A stretch of DNA of 32,408 nucleotides from DATAEY01 sp045805565 (GCA_045805565.1 JBJMKZ010000011.1:1-32408), one strand, 5' to 3'; counted from the first letter of the stretch, positions 22,033 to 30,113 are shown. The notes: generated by a model not told the origin, from the sequence alone. A program made the numbers and translations.

Positions 22033-23370
22033 ATGGCCGACGCCCTGGAGACGCAGGTCCGGCAGATCGGCCGCGAGCTGGCGGCCGGCATGCCGTCGAC
22101 GGCGCGTCACCCGCTCAAGGCGCTCGACGACCGGGCCCTGCACCTCGCCTCGGAGGACGCTCAGCTGCGGGCCGCTCTGTTCCGCTTCGTGGACGTCGTC
22201 CCGGCCTGCCGCTCGCTCGACGACGTGGCTCGCCACCTGACCGGTTTTCTGGCGCAGGTCGACGAGCGCCCGCCTCCGCTGGAGGCCGCACTGCGCGTGG
22301 CCGACTCCAGACCGGGCCGGTCCGCGCTCGGCGCGGCCGCCGCGGCGGGCGTCAAGCACATCGCCCACCGCTTCATCGTCGGCGAGACTCCGCGGCAGAT
22401 CGCGGGGACGCTGCGATCGCTGTGGCGCCGAGGTGTGGGCACCACCGTGGACCTCCTCGGCGAGGCGACGGTGACCGCCGGCGAGGCCGACGCGTACGCC
22501 CGGCGCTGCCGGGACGCCCTTCGGGACCTCACGGGCGTGTACGCCGGGCTGCCTCCTCGCCCGGCGCTGGAGCACGATGGCGTGGGTCCCGTGCCGCGCG
22601 CCAACCTGTCGGTCAAGGTCTCGGCGCTGACTCCGCTGCTGCGCCCGGACGCTCCCGAGCTCGGTGAGCGTGATGCGCTGGAGCGGCTTCGCGGGCTCGC
22701 CGGCCTCGCCGACGAGCTGGGTGCCCACCTGCATATCGACATGGAGTCGCTCGACTCGCGCGACGCGGTCCTCGACGTGGTCCTCGACCTGCTTTCGGAG
22801 CCGCGCTTCGCCGCCGGCCCGTCGGCGGGGGTCGTGCTGCAGGCCTACCTGCGCGACTCGCCCCAGCAACTCGAGCAGATCCTGGAATGGGCGCAGCGCC
22901 ATTCCCGATCGCTTCCGCTCGTCGTGCGCCTGGTCAAGGGCGCCTACTGGGATCACGAGGTCATCGAGGCGCATCGGCACGGCTGGCCGACGCCGGTGTT
23001 CGAGGACAAGGCGGCGTGTGACCGCAATTTCGAGGCGCTCACCCGCCGGTTGCTCGACGCGCGCCCGGCGGTGCGGGTGGCGGTGGGCTCCCACAACCTG
23101 CGCTCCGTGGCCCACGCGATCGCCTACAACCGGCTGACCGGCGGCGAGGACCGCGACCTCGAGCTTCAGGTGCTGCGCGGGCTGGGCGACGAGCTGCAGG
23201 ACGCGCTGGCCGCACACGGCCTGCGCGTGCGGGCCTACTGCCCGGTGGGCGACCTGGTGGCCGGAATGGCCTACCTGGTGCGCCGGCTGCTCGAGAACAC
23301 CGCCAACGAGTCCTTCCTGCACGAGCGCGCCCGCGGGGCCGAGCTGGAGGAGCTGCTGGCGGCGCCGTGA
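22033..23370 (+). CDS. Proline dehydrogenase (monofunctional)
   Basis: A 445-residue FAD-dependent TIM-barrel enzyme that oxidises proline to pyrroline-5-carboxylate at the membrane. Visible landmarks are VDLLGEATVTAGEADAY, NLSVKVSALTP, HLHIDMESLDSRD, VVLQAYLRDS, VRLVKGAYWDHE, VGSHNLRSVAHAI and the flavin/substrate strand RAYCPVGDLVAGMAYLVRRLLEN. It corresponds to the dehydrogenase domain of PutA but is a stand-alone protein and longer at the N terminus than the shortest members. The ATG at 22033 is chosen because TATCTT sits six bases upstream; longer in-frame starts run into the divergent glycosyltransferase promoter and gene. It overlaps the next gene by four bases (GTGA). Confidence 0.93.
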   Translation: MADALETQVRQIGRELAAGMPSTARHPLKALDDRALHLASEDAQLRAALFRFVDVVPACRSLDDVARHLTGFLAQVDERPPPLEAALRVADSRPGRSALGAAAAAGVKHIAHRFIVGETPRQIAGTLRSLWRRGVGTTVDLLGEATVTAGEADAYARRCRDALRDLTGVYAGLPPRPALEHDGVGPVPRANLSVKVSALTPLLRPDAPELGERDALERLRGLAGLADELGAHLHIDMESLDSRDAVLDVVLDLLSEPRFAAGPSAGVVLQAYLRDSPQQLEQILEWAQRHSRSLPLVVRLVKGAYWDHEVIEAHRHGWPTPVFEDKAACDRNFEALTRRLLDARPAVRVAVGSHNLRSVAHAIAYNRLTGGEDRDLELQVLRGLGDELQDALAAHGLRVRAYCPVGDLVAGMAYLVRRLLENTANESFLHERARGAELEELLAAP

Positions 23371-24926
23371 GGGAGTTCGTCAACGAGCCGGTGCTCGAGC
23401 TGCGCCGCCCATCGGTCAGGGAGTCGCTGGGAGAGGCGCTCGCCGGGGTCGACGCGCGCCTGCCATTGCGGGCCGCCATCCTGATCGGTGACGACGAGGG
23501 CTCGGCGGAGGGCATCGAGTCGACCGATCCCGGGCACCCCGACCGCGTGGTGGCGCGCGCCGGCCGGGCGTCGGGAGCCGACGTGGAGGCCGCGGTGAAC
23601 ACCGCGCAGCGGGGGTTCGCGCCGTGGAGCGCGCGGCCGGCGGCCGAGCGCGCCGAGGCGCTGGCGGGCGCGGCCGCCCGGCTGCGGGAGCGCCGCGGGG
23701 ACCTGGCCGCGCTCGAGGTCCGCGAGTGCGCCAAGCCGTGGGCGGAGGCCGACGCCGACGTCTGCGAGGCGATCGACTTCCTCGAGTACTACGCGCGCGG
23801 GGCGGTCGAGCTCGAGGCCGGCCCGCGTCTCCTCCAGGTGCCGGGCGAGCGCAACGAGATGCGCTACGTGCCGCGCGGAGTGGTGGCGGTCATCTCTCCG
23901 TGGAACTTCCCGATCGCGATCCCGGCCGGGATGACCGCGGCGGCGCTCGCCACCGGAAACGCGGTGATCCTCAAGCCCGCCGAGCAGTCGCCGGGCTGCG
24001 GCTGGGAACTGGCCCGCGCGCTGCGCGACGGCGGCGTGCCGGCCGACGCGCTCGCCCTTCTTCCGGGCGAGGGGGACGCGGGCGCCGCCCTGGTGCGCCA
24101 TCCCGGCGTGCACACGGTCGCGTTCACCGGCTCGGCGGCGGTCGGCGTGGACATCGTCGAGGCGGCGGCGCGCACGGCGCCCGAGCAGCGGCACCTCAAG
24201 CGGGTGATCGCCGAGATGGGCGGCAAGAACTGCGTGATCGTCGACTCCGACGCCGACCTCGACGAGGCGGTCCCCGCCATCGTCTCGTCGTCGTTCGGCT
24301 ATGCCGGCCAGAAGTGCTCGGCGGCGGCGCGGGTGCTGGCCCACGAGGCGGTGGCCGACGCGCTGCTCGAGCGGCTGGCCGGGGCGGTCGAGGTGCTGGT
24401 GGTCGGGCAGGCGGACGAGCTGGCGACCCAGGTGCCGCCGGTGATCGAGCGGGATGCCAGGGACCGGGTCGACGCGTATTGCGCCACGGCGGCCAGGGAG
24501 GGCACGATCGTCTGCCGGCGCGCCGACCTGCCGTCCGAGGGCTGGTTCTGCGCGCCGACGGTCGCCACCGACCTGCCCGACGGCTCCGCCGTCCTGTCCG
24601 AGGAGGTGTTCGGGCCGCTGCTCACGGTCGAGCGCGTCCCCGACGTCGACGCCGCCTGCCAGATCGTCGAAGGGTTGCGCTTCGGGCTCACAGGGGGCTT
24701 GTTCGCCCGCGATCCCGCCACCGTCGAGGCGGTCGTGCGCCGCCTTCCGGTCGGCAACCTCTACGTCAACCGCCCTATCACCGGCGCGATGGTGGGCCGC
24801 CAGCCGTTTGGCGGAAACCGGCTCTCGGGGACCGGAACCAAGGCGGGCGGGCCGCACTACCTCCTGCATTTCGTCGAGCCGCGCGTGGTGACCGAGAACA
24901 CGGTTCGCCACGGCCTCGCGGTGTGA
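23367..24926 (+). CDS. pruA: 1-Pyrroline-5-carboxylate dehydrogenase
   Basis: A 519-residue aldehyde dehydrogenase that oxidises glutamate semialdehyde to glutamate with NAD(P)+. Key residues are Asn180 in ISPWNFPIAIPAGM, Glu283 in EMGGKNCVIVD, and the nucleophile Cys317 in GYAGQKCSAAARV; EEVFGPLLTVERV and PFGGNRLSGTGTKAGGPHYL close the domain. The start is GTG 23367, overlapping the proline dehydrogenase stop, so the two steps of proline breakdown are translationally coupled. The usual GPVI segment after the catalytic cysteine reads PPVI here, and the nearby DP motif is lost. This is a minor divergence away from the active site. Convergent with pdxT, with 20 bases between the stops. Confidence 0.95.
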   Translation: MREFVNEPVLELRRPSVRESLGEALAGVDARLPLRAAILIGDDEGSAEGIESTDPGHPDRVVARAGRASGADVEAAVNTAQRGFAPWSARPAAERAEALAGAAARLRERRGDLAALEVRECAKPWAEADADVCEAIDFLEYYARGAVELEAGPRLLQVPGERNEMRYVPRGVVAVISPWNFPIAIPAGMTAAALATGNAVILKPAEQSPGCGWELARALRDGGVPADALALLPGEGDAGAALVRHPGVHTVAFTGSAAVGVDIVEAAARTAPEQRHLKRVIAEMGGKNCVIVDSDADLDEAVPAIVSSSFGYAGQKCSAAARVLAHEAVADALLERLAGAVEVLVVGQADELATQVPPVIERDARDRVDAYCATAAREGTIVCRRADLPSEGWFCAPTVATDLPDGSAVLSEEVFGPLLTVERVPDVDAACQIVEGLRFGLTGGLFARDPATVEAVVRRLPVGNLYVNRPITGAMVGRQPFGGNRLSGTGTKAGGPHYLLHFVEPRVVTENTVRHGLAV

Positions 24927-24946
24927 GGACGCGCCGGCGGGCGGGC

Positions 24947-25519
24947 TCAGCGCTCGCCGGCGTCCGTCTCGCGCACGCGCGCGAGGAAACGCTCGTGCAC
25001 GCGCCGGTCCCCGCTGAGCTCGGGATGGAAGGCAACGACCGTCATCCCATCCTGGCTCGCGGCCACGGCGTGACCGTCGAACGAGGCCAGGACCTCGACG
25101 TCGGGGCCGTGCTCCTCGATCCACGGCGCCCGGATGAACACGGCGCGCAGCGGGCCGCCCTCGAGCCCCGAGATCTCGACGTCGGCCTCGAACGAGCGCA
25201 GCTGACGTCCGAACGCGTTGCGGCGCGCGCGTATGTCCATCAGCCCGAGGTGGTCGCGGTCGAGCATGATCAGCCCCGCGCAGGTGCCCAGCACGGGCGC
25301 CCCTGACGCGACCAGCGTGCGAATCGGGTCGGCCAGGGCCTCTCGCTCGATGCCGCGGGTCATGACCGTCGACTCGCCGCCGGGCACGATGAGCCCCTCC
25401 AGCCCGTGCAGGTCGGCGGGCACCCGGACCTCGCGCGGCTCGGCGCCCAGGTCGCGCAGGAGCGCGGCATGCGCCTCGAAGTCGCCCTGCAGGGCGAGCA
25501 CGCCGACCACCGGCACCAT
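24947..25519 (-). CDS. pdxT: Pyridoxal 5'-phosphate synthase glutaminase subunit PdxT
   Basis: 190 residues, class I glutamine amidotransferase fold. The catalytic triad is visible as Cys80 in GTCAGLIML and His165/Glu167 in FHPELSGD. VGVLALQGDFEAH at the start and VPGGESTVMTR are PdxT hallmarks. It releases ammonia from glutamine and passes it to PdxS inside a 12+12 subunit complex. It follows pdxS by 10 bases on the same strand. The protein starts with a short Met-Val-Pro before the conserved strand, supporting ATG 25519. Confidence 0.95.
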   Translation of the reverse strand: MVPVVGVLALQGDFEAHAALLRDLGAEPREVRVPADLHGLEGLIVPGGESTVMTRGIEREALADPIRTLVASGAPVLGTCAGLIMLDRDHLGLMDIRARRNAFGRQLRSFEADVEISGLEGGPLRAVFIRAPWIEEHGPDVEVLASFDGHAVAASQDGMTVVAFHPELSGDRRVHERFLARVRETDAGER

Positions 25520-25529
25520 CTTCGTCGCG

Positions 25530-26414
25530 CTACCAGCCGCGCGGCGACAGGAGCTGCTCGTCGGCCAGCTTGCGAGCCTCGAGGCTCTCCATCGCGCCGC
25601 CCAGCCCCTCGGAGGTCCGCGCCACCCGGTGGGGATCGCGGTAGTGGGTCGTGGCCTCGACGATGGCCCGGGCCCGCATCGGCGGATCCTGGGACTTGAA
25701 GATCCCCGAGCCGACGAAGATTCCCTGCGCGCCGAGCTGCATCATCAGCGCGGCGTCGGCGGGCGTCGCGATGCCGCCGGCGCAGAACAGGACGACCGGG
25801 AGGCGACCGTCGGTCGCCACCCGGCGGACGAGGTCGAGGGGGGCGCGCAGCTCGCCCGCCGCGCCCGCGAGCCCGGGCTCGTCGAGCGTCGTCAGCCGGC
25901 GGATCTCCGCGGTGATCGCGCGCATGTGGCGCACGGCTTCGACGACGTCGCCGGTTCCCGCCTCGCCCTTGGAGCGGATCATCGCCGCCCCCTCCGAGAT
26001 CCGCCGCAGCGCCTCTCCGAGATTGGTGGCTCCGCAGACGAACGGCACCTTGAACTGCCACTTGTCGATGTGGTGGGCCTCGTCGGCGGGGGTCAGCACC
26101 TCGGACTCGTCGACGTAGTCGACCTCCAGCGCCTCCAGGACCTGCGCCTCGGCGAAGTGGCCGATGCGCGCCTTGGCCATCACCGGGATCGTGACCGCCT
26201 CCTGGATCGCCCTGATCACCACCGGATCCGCCATGCGTGCGACACCGCCGTCACGACGGATGTCCGCGGGCACGCGCTCCAGCGCCATCACCGCGGCGGC
26301 CCCGGCTTCCTCGGCGACCCGGGCCTCCTCGGCGGTGACGACATCCATGATCACGCCGCCCTTGAGCATCTCCGCGAGGCCGGCCTTGACCCGGAAGGTG
26401 GCTTCGTCGCGCAT
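25530..26414 (-). CDS. pdxS: Pyridoxal 5'-phosphate synthase subunit PdxS
   Basis: 294 residues with the conserved start FRVKAGLAEMLKGGVIMDV, the active-site lysine Lys81 in PVMAKARIGHFAEA, Asp24, and the late GSGIFKSQDPP. PdxS builds PLP from ribose-5-phosphate, glyceraldehyde-3-phosphate and ammonia from PdxT. TACCCT ends six bases before the ATG, fitting a leaderless message. The product is the cofactor of the PLP enzyme at the left end of the window, but the two loci are far apart and any link is only metabolic. In mycobacteria, as I recall, pdxT lies near yebC-ruvCAB; here 8.7 kb of other genes separates them. Confidence 0.97.
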   Translation of the reverse strand: MRDEATFRVKAGLAEMLKGGVIMDVVTAEEARVAEEAGAAAVMALERVPADIRRDGGVARMADPVVIRAIQEAVTIPVMAKARIGHFAEAQVLEALEVDYVDESEVLTPADEAHHIDKWQFKVPFVCGATNLGEALRRISEGAAMIRSKGEAGTGDVVEAVRHMRAITAEIRRLTTLDEPGLAGAAGELRAPLDLVRRVATDGRLPVVLFCAGGIATPADAALMMQLGAQGIFVGSGIFKSQDPPMRARAIVEATTHYRDPHRVARTSEGLGGAMESLEARKLADEQLLSPRGW

Positions 26415-26420
26415 ACCGGC

Positions 26421-26426
26421 AGGGTA
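26421..26426 (-). promoter_or_regulatory. Candidate -10 element of pdxS-pdxT (leaderless)
   Basis: TACCCT ends six bases before the pdxS ATG. A 12-bp palindrome (GCCGGGCCCGGC, 26444-26455) between it and the acyltransferase stop codon may help end the upstream transcript. Confidence 0.45.
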
Positions 26427-26474
26427 CTAACTGGCTCGGCAATGCCGGGCCCGGCGCGGGGCCGCGAGGTGGCG

Positions 26475-27842
26475 CTAGGTCGCCCGCTCGACGAGCTCGT
26501 CGATCGACTCGTCGATGTCGCGCGCCAGGCTCTCGGAGTCCGGCAGCGCCTCGCGGTCGGCGTAGAGACCGAAGAACGCCCCGCCCCCGCTCGTGTGCAG
26601 CCCGATCGACAGGGCGTGACGGTCGGCCAGCGGCACCACGGGATAGGCGCTCTCCAGCCGGCAGCCGAGCATGTAGAGCGGCTGCTGGGGCCCGGGGATG
26701 TTCGAGATGGTGAGGTTGAACGTCCGGTCGCTGGCGACCATCCGAGAGGCGACCTGCGCAAGCGGCCCGGGGACGTAGGAGAGCGCCCGCAGGACCCGCT
26801 GCGCACCCTGGGGTTGCCCGGCGCGCTTGCGGTCGCTGGTCGCGCGATGGATGTCGTAAAGGCGCATGACCGGGTCGGGCTCGTCGCACGGGAGGTCGAC
26901 GAAGATGAACGAGATGTGGTTGCCGAGCTCGCCGTTGGACCCGTTGTCGCGCACGTTCACCGGGACCATGGTCTTCAGCGGGACGGCGGGTTGCCCCTGG
27001 CGCTGCAGGAAGCGGCGCATCCCGCCCGCGCACGCCGCCAGGACCACGTCGTTGACCGTGGTCTGGAAGTGCGACTTGACCCGGCGAAGGTCGTCGAGCG
27101 GGCGCTCGAGCAGCGCCAGGTGCCGCAGCGGCGAGCTGGGCTGGTTGAGGGTCCCGATCGGCGTCGCCGGGCGCAGCGAGGCGCCCAGCGCGCCGACCAC
27201 GCGGCGCGCCTCGGTCGCCGCCGACAGCAGCCGTCGGGGCGAGCGCATCACCCCGGCCGGCGCGCTCAGCAGCGCAAGCTCCTGGCCCACCCGGTCGCGC
27301 ACGGCGGAGCCCAGCCGCTCGAGCGTTCCGGGCGCGGGCTCGGGGCGCCACGAGTCACCCTCGCCGGGCTCGGGCTCGGGGGTCGGGTCCAGGACCAGCG
27401 ACGCCAGCTCGACCGCCGCGATCCCGTCCACGAGGCAGTGGTGCGCCTTGCCCACCAGCCCGATCCGGCCGTCGGGCAGGTCGGGGGCGATCCACATCTC
27501 CCAAAGGGGGCGCTCGCGGTCGAGCGGCACCGACATGACCGAGTCGGCCAACTCGCCCAGATCCGTGGTCTGGGCCAGTCGCACGTGGCGCGTGCAGTCG
27601 AACCCCTCGTCGTCGACCCACACCGGCTCGTGCACGCCGAGCGGCACGTGCGCCAGCCGCTGCCGGTAGCGAGGCGCCCGGCACAGCCGGCTCTCAAGGT
27701 GCTCGCGCACCTGCTCGAAGCTGGGCGGCGAGCCCCGGGCGGGTGGCGCGAAGGTCGCGACCCAGCCGACGTGCATGTGTGCAGTTGGGCTCTCCACCTC
27801 CAGAAACGAAGCGTCCAGAGCGGAAAGGCGAGCGGCGGACAT
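26475..27842 (-). CDS. Wax ester synthase/diacylglycerol acyltransferase (WS/DGAT)
   Basis: 455 residues. The acyltransferase motif HHxxxDG is His134-His135-Cys-Leu-Val-Asp139-Gly140. LSALDASFLEVESPTAHMHVG is the family's N-terminal pattern, and the C-terminal half has PVNVRDNG, LGNHISFIFVDLP and SNIPGPQQPLY. These enzymes join fatty acyl-CoA to diacylglycerol or fatty alcohol, making storage lipid at the membrane. ATG 27842 is chosen because it places LDASFL at the usual distance and is preceded by AGGGGGAG. A second candidate start at 27908 also has a G-rich site. The RpiR-type regulator lies immediately upstream on the same strand. Confidence 0.92.
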   Translation of the reverse strand: MSAARLSALDASFLEVESPTAHMHVGWVATFAPPARGSPPSFEQVREHLESRLCRAPRYRQRLAHVPLGVHEPVWVDDEGFDCTRHVRLAQTTDLGELADSVMSVPLDRERPLWEMWIAPDLPDGRIGLVGKAHHCLVDGIAAVELASLVLDPTPEPEPGEGDSWRPEPAPGTLERLGSAVRDRVGQELALLSAPAGVMRSPRRLLSAATEARRVVGALGASLRPATPIGTLNQPSSPLRHLALLERPLDDLRRVKSHFQTTVNDVVLAACAGGMRRFLQRQGQPAVPLKTMVPVNVRDNGSNGELGNHISFIFVDLPCDEPDPVMRLYDIHRATSDRKRAGQPQGAQRVLRALSYVPGPLAQVASRMVASDRTFNLTISNIPGPQQPLYMLGCRLESAYPVVPLADRHALSIGLHTSGGGAFFGLYADREALPDSESLARDIDESIDELVERAT

Positions 27843-27940
27843 GGTCTCCCCCTGTTGTCGCTGGCGAGTGCTCGACGCGGCAGTCGCTGCCGCTACTCGG
27901 CCCTCCATGAACGTCCCCCCGTCGGAACGCACTGACGCAA

Positions 27941-27960
27941 TTTGACGCGCGCCCCTCAAA
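27941..27960. promoter_or_regulatory. Inverted repeat TTTGA-N10-TCAAA upstream of WS/DGAT
   Basis: A perfect 5-bp inverted repeat with a 10-bp GC-rich spacer, in the 181-base gap between the RpiR-type regulator gene and the acyltransferase. On the minus strand its first arm overlaps a TTGAGG that could act as a -35. It is a candidate operator, with the neighbouring regulator as an obvious but untested ligand. Confidence 0.3.
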
Positions 27961-28023
27961 CGCGGGTAAAGAAGTCGCTAAGGGCGGCGGTAAACCGCTG
28001 TGGGCGTCGCCCGCGGCCGGGGG

Positions 28024-28896
28024 CTACTTGAGCCGGAAAGCCTTGATCCGGTGCTCGTGCTGGTCGGCATCGCGCGCATAGACGCCGAAGGCCAAGGCCT
28101 GGATGGCGCTCAGCAGGCCGACGTGCGAGCGGACGAAGGCCGGGGTGTTGGAGGAGTAGTAGAGGGTGATGTGCGACAGCCTCGACACCTCCGAGAGGGT
28201 GGCGTCCGCGACCGCCACGGTGGCGGCCTTGCGATGCCGGGCCAGCTTGACCGCCCGCAGCACCAGTGGATGAGGCCGCCCGGCCGACAGCGCGATCACG
28301 ACCGTCTCCTCGTCGATCCGACTGAGCCGGCCGAGCGCCTCCTGGGACGGGCTTGCCACCAGCTCGGCGCGCATGTCCAGGAGCATCAGCAAGTGGCGCA
28401 GATACGAGGCGAAGAACGCCATCTGGTCGGTGCCGGCGATCAGGATCTTGCTCGCCCCGACGACGGCGTCGATCGCCGCCTCGACCTGCGAGCGCGAGAC
28501 CTTGCGCGCCGTGTCCTCGAGGTTGACGTGGTCGGCCGCCAGCGCCGACTCGTACTCGTTCTGGTCGAGCGAGAACAGCGGTGCCGCCACCGCAATGCCC
28601 GGTCCGGCGGCGGGGCGCCGGCGGTACTCGTCGCGGGCCGCCTGCTGGAGCTCGGGGAACCCCTCGAAGCCCAGCGCCTGAGAGAAGCGCACCACCGTCG
28701 AGGAGGAGGTGTTGGCGCGGCGCGCCAGGGACTCGGCGGTTTGGAAGGCCGCTTCGTCGAGGTGGTCGACTATGTACTGCGCCACGTCCTTCTGCGAGCG
28801 CGAGAAATCGTCGAAGCGGTCGCGGATGTAGGCGGAGAGCGTCTGGTGCCCGTTCAGCTGGGCGGGCTCGGAGACGGCGGAGGACGCTCGCGACAT
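28024..28896 (-). CDS. MurR/RpiR-family transcriptional regulator
   Basis: 290 residues. An N-terminal RpiR-type helix-turn-helix (about residues 18-95) has SRSQKDVAQYIVDHLDEAAF, TAESLARRANTSSSTVVRFSQALGF and GFPELQQ. A SIS sugar-phosphate-binding domain follows (about 135-260), with ILIAGTDQMAFFASYL and VVIALSAGRPHPLVLRAVKLAR. Such proteins sense phosphosugars and control sugar or cell-wall metabolism. The canonical AAAGGAGG six bases before the ATG at 28896 is the strongest binding site in the window. The acyltransferase gene downstream on the same strand is a possible target. Confidence 0.9.
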   Translation of the reverse strand: MSRASSAVSEPAQLNGHQTLSAYIRDRFDDFSRSQKDVAQYIVDHLDEAAFQTAESLARRANTSSSTVVRFSQALGFEGFPELQQAARDEYRRRPAAGPGIAVAAPLFSLDQNEYESALAADHVNLEDTARKVSRSQVEAAIDAVVGASKILIAGTDQMAFFASYLRHLLMLLDMRAELVASPSQEALGRLSRIDEETVVIALSAGRPHPLVLRAVKLARHRKAATVAVADATLSEVSRLSHITLYYSSNTPAFVRSHVGLLSAIQALAFGVYARDADQHEHRIKAFRLK

Positions 28897-29006
28897 CGCG
28901 AGCCTCCTTTTCGCTACCGCGGCACGCGTTCCTTCCGGGCCGCTCCGCGCCGCGCTCGTCCGCCGGCGCGAGTTTGGCGAGCCGGCGCAGCGGGGATCTG
29001 ACCAAC

Positions 29007-29189
29007 ATGAGGTATGGAGGAGGTTCCGGGCTGCTGACCATCGCCTACTTGGTGATCGGGGCGATCGTCGCCGGCACCCATCACTATTTCGTGCACGTGG
29101 GCACGCTGCAGACGGTCGTCTCGGCGGTGCTGGCGGTGCTGCTCTGGCCGCTGCTCCTGCTGGGGGTCAACCTGCACGTCCACTTCTGA
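29007..29189 (+). CDS. 60-residue two-helix membrane protein
   Basis: It begins MRYGGGSGLLTIAYLVIGA and has two hydrophobic helices at about 9-23 and 35-54, separated by a His-rich loop (THHYFVHVG) and ending NLHVHF. The third codon positions are G/C-rich. GGGGA lies ten bases before the ATG. A perfect GGAGGAGG occurs a few codons inside, with no standard start at the right distance. I recall similar small proteins in actinobacterial genomes annotated only as hypothetical. The histidines could bind metal, but nothing proves it. It is divergent from the RpiR-type regulator, 110 bases away. Confidence 0.6.
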   Translation: MRYGGGSGLLTIAYLVIGAIVAGTHHYFVHVGTLQTVVSAVLAVLLWPLLLLGVNLHVHF

Positions 29190-29232
29190 TCGGCGACGAG
29201 GGTTCCGCCCCGCGACGCCGAATCTCGCCGGC

Positions 29233-29418
29233 ATGCACCAGGTACTCGGAATGCTGGCCGCGTTCGCCCTCGGGATCATGCTCTTCGGGGCGCTCACCCG
29301 CGCAGTGGTGCTGCGCTTGGGGCTTCGGTGGCGTGACGCGCTGATGTACTTCGGCGTCCTGCCGTATCCGGACGACCTCCTCAGGTCTCGCCAGCGGCCG
29401 GCGCGCCGCGAGCCCTGA
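29233..29418 (+). CDS. 61-residue small protein with one membrane helix
   Basis: It begins MHQVLGMLAAFALGIMLFG: one membrane segment at about 4-22, then a basic amphipathic stretch (TRAVVLRLGLRWRDAL), then YFGVLPYPDDLLRS and an Arg-rich end. The codon pattern fits local coding bias and the helix looks real, but there is no good ribosome binding site before the ATG. It lies 43 bases after the previous small membrane gene on the same strand, so they may be co-transcribed. No family is recognised. Confidence 0.45.
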   Translation: MHQVLGMLAAFALGIMLFGALTRAVVLRLGLRWRDALMYFGVLPYPDDLLRSRQRPARREP

Positions 29419-29452
29419 CCCGGCGCGACCGCCACCACCCGCCCCCCCCCGC

Positions 29453-30027
29453 TCAGGTGGGAGCTCCGCCTCGTGGCGCGGGCAGCCTCTGGTCCCGGGC
29501 GAGCACCGCGGCGAACAGGTCGCCGAGCCGCTCCAGCCGGTCGATGACGTCGCCGGCCAGGAAGACGAGCGGCGTCGCGTCGGGCGCTGCGGCCGCCCGC
29601 TCGACCTCGTTCCAGCCGACCGGGGTCGACACGGTCGGCCAGTCGGCGGCGCGCAGCGAATAGGGAGCGACGATCGATCTGCGGGCATGGTTCTGCGCCC
29701 AATCCACCGGGACCAGTCCAGCCCGGGACGACTTCCCGGCACTGTCGGTGACCAGCTCCGGGTGCTCTCGCGCGAGACGCCGGGTCATCGCACGCGCGAA
29801 CGGCCGGGTCTCGTCATAGGTGTGCGAGACGTCGACTGGTGCGTAGACGTGGAGCCCTCGCGAGCCCGAGGTCGTGGCGGCTGCGCAGCTCGGACGTGAT
29901 CGCCGCAGCGAAAGGCCAGGCAGCGAAATCCGTCCCACTTGGGGTCGTAGAGGAACCCTTCGCCGGGAAGCTCGCGGGTGAGCCGGCCGAGCATCGGCTT
30001 CAGCGGCGGAGAGACGGCGATATCCAT
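29453..30027 (-). pseudogene. Hybrid remnant of an ATP-dependent DNA ligase and a LigD-type polymerase domain
   Basis: From ATG 30027 the frame reads MDIAVSPPLKPMLGRL and FLYDPKWDGFRCLAFR, the start of an ATP-dependent DNA ligase with its nucleotide-accepting lysine in KWDGFR. Near 29893 an extra C breaks the frame: GTCCGAG, where GTCGAG would continue as ELRSRH. Around 29875 the sequence changes, in a third frame, to TTSGSRGLHVYAPVDVSHTY, then VPVDWAQNHARRSIVAPYSLR and TPVGWNEVE, the C-terminal part of a LigD-type primase/polymerase domain ending at 29453. The rest of the ligase and the N-terminal part of the polymerase are missing. A ligase-then-polymerase pair appears to have collapsed by an internal deletion. 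Assembly error is the alternative, though two separate frame breaks favour decay. Such pairs serve DNA end joining or repair. Confidence 0.75.
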
Positions 30028-30113
30028 GACCGACTTACCGTAGCCATCGGGCCACGCGATCCCGCGGGCACTTCGTTTGCCCGGACCGCGCCCGGGTACC
30101 GGTTGGTCTACCG

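Noticed and set aside
21730..23322. 530-codon minus-strand frame opposite proline dehydrogenase
   Set aside because: Shadow of a well-supported enzyme; no motifs and wrong codon pattern.
27960..28023. Intrinsic terminator after the RpiR-type regulator
   Set aside because: Only four-base stems (GGGC/GCCC, GCGG/CCGC) without U-runs; too weak to call.
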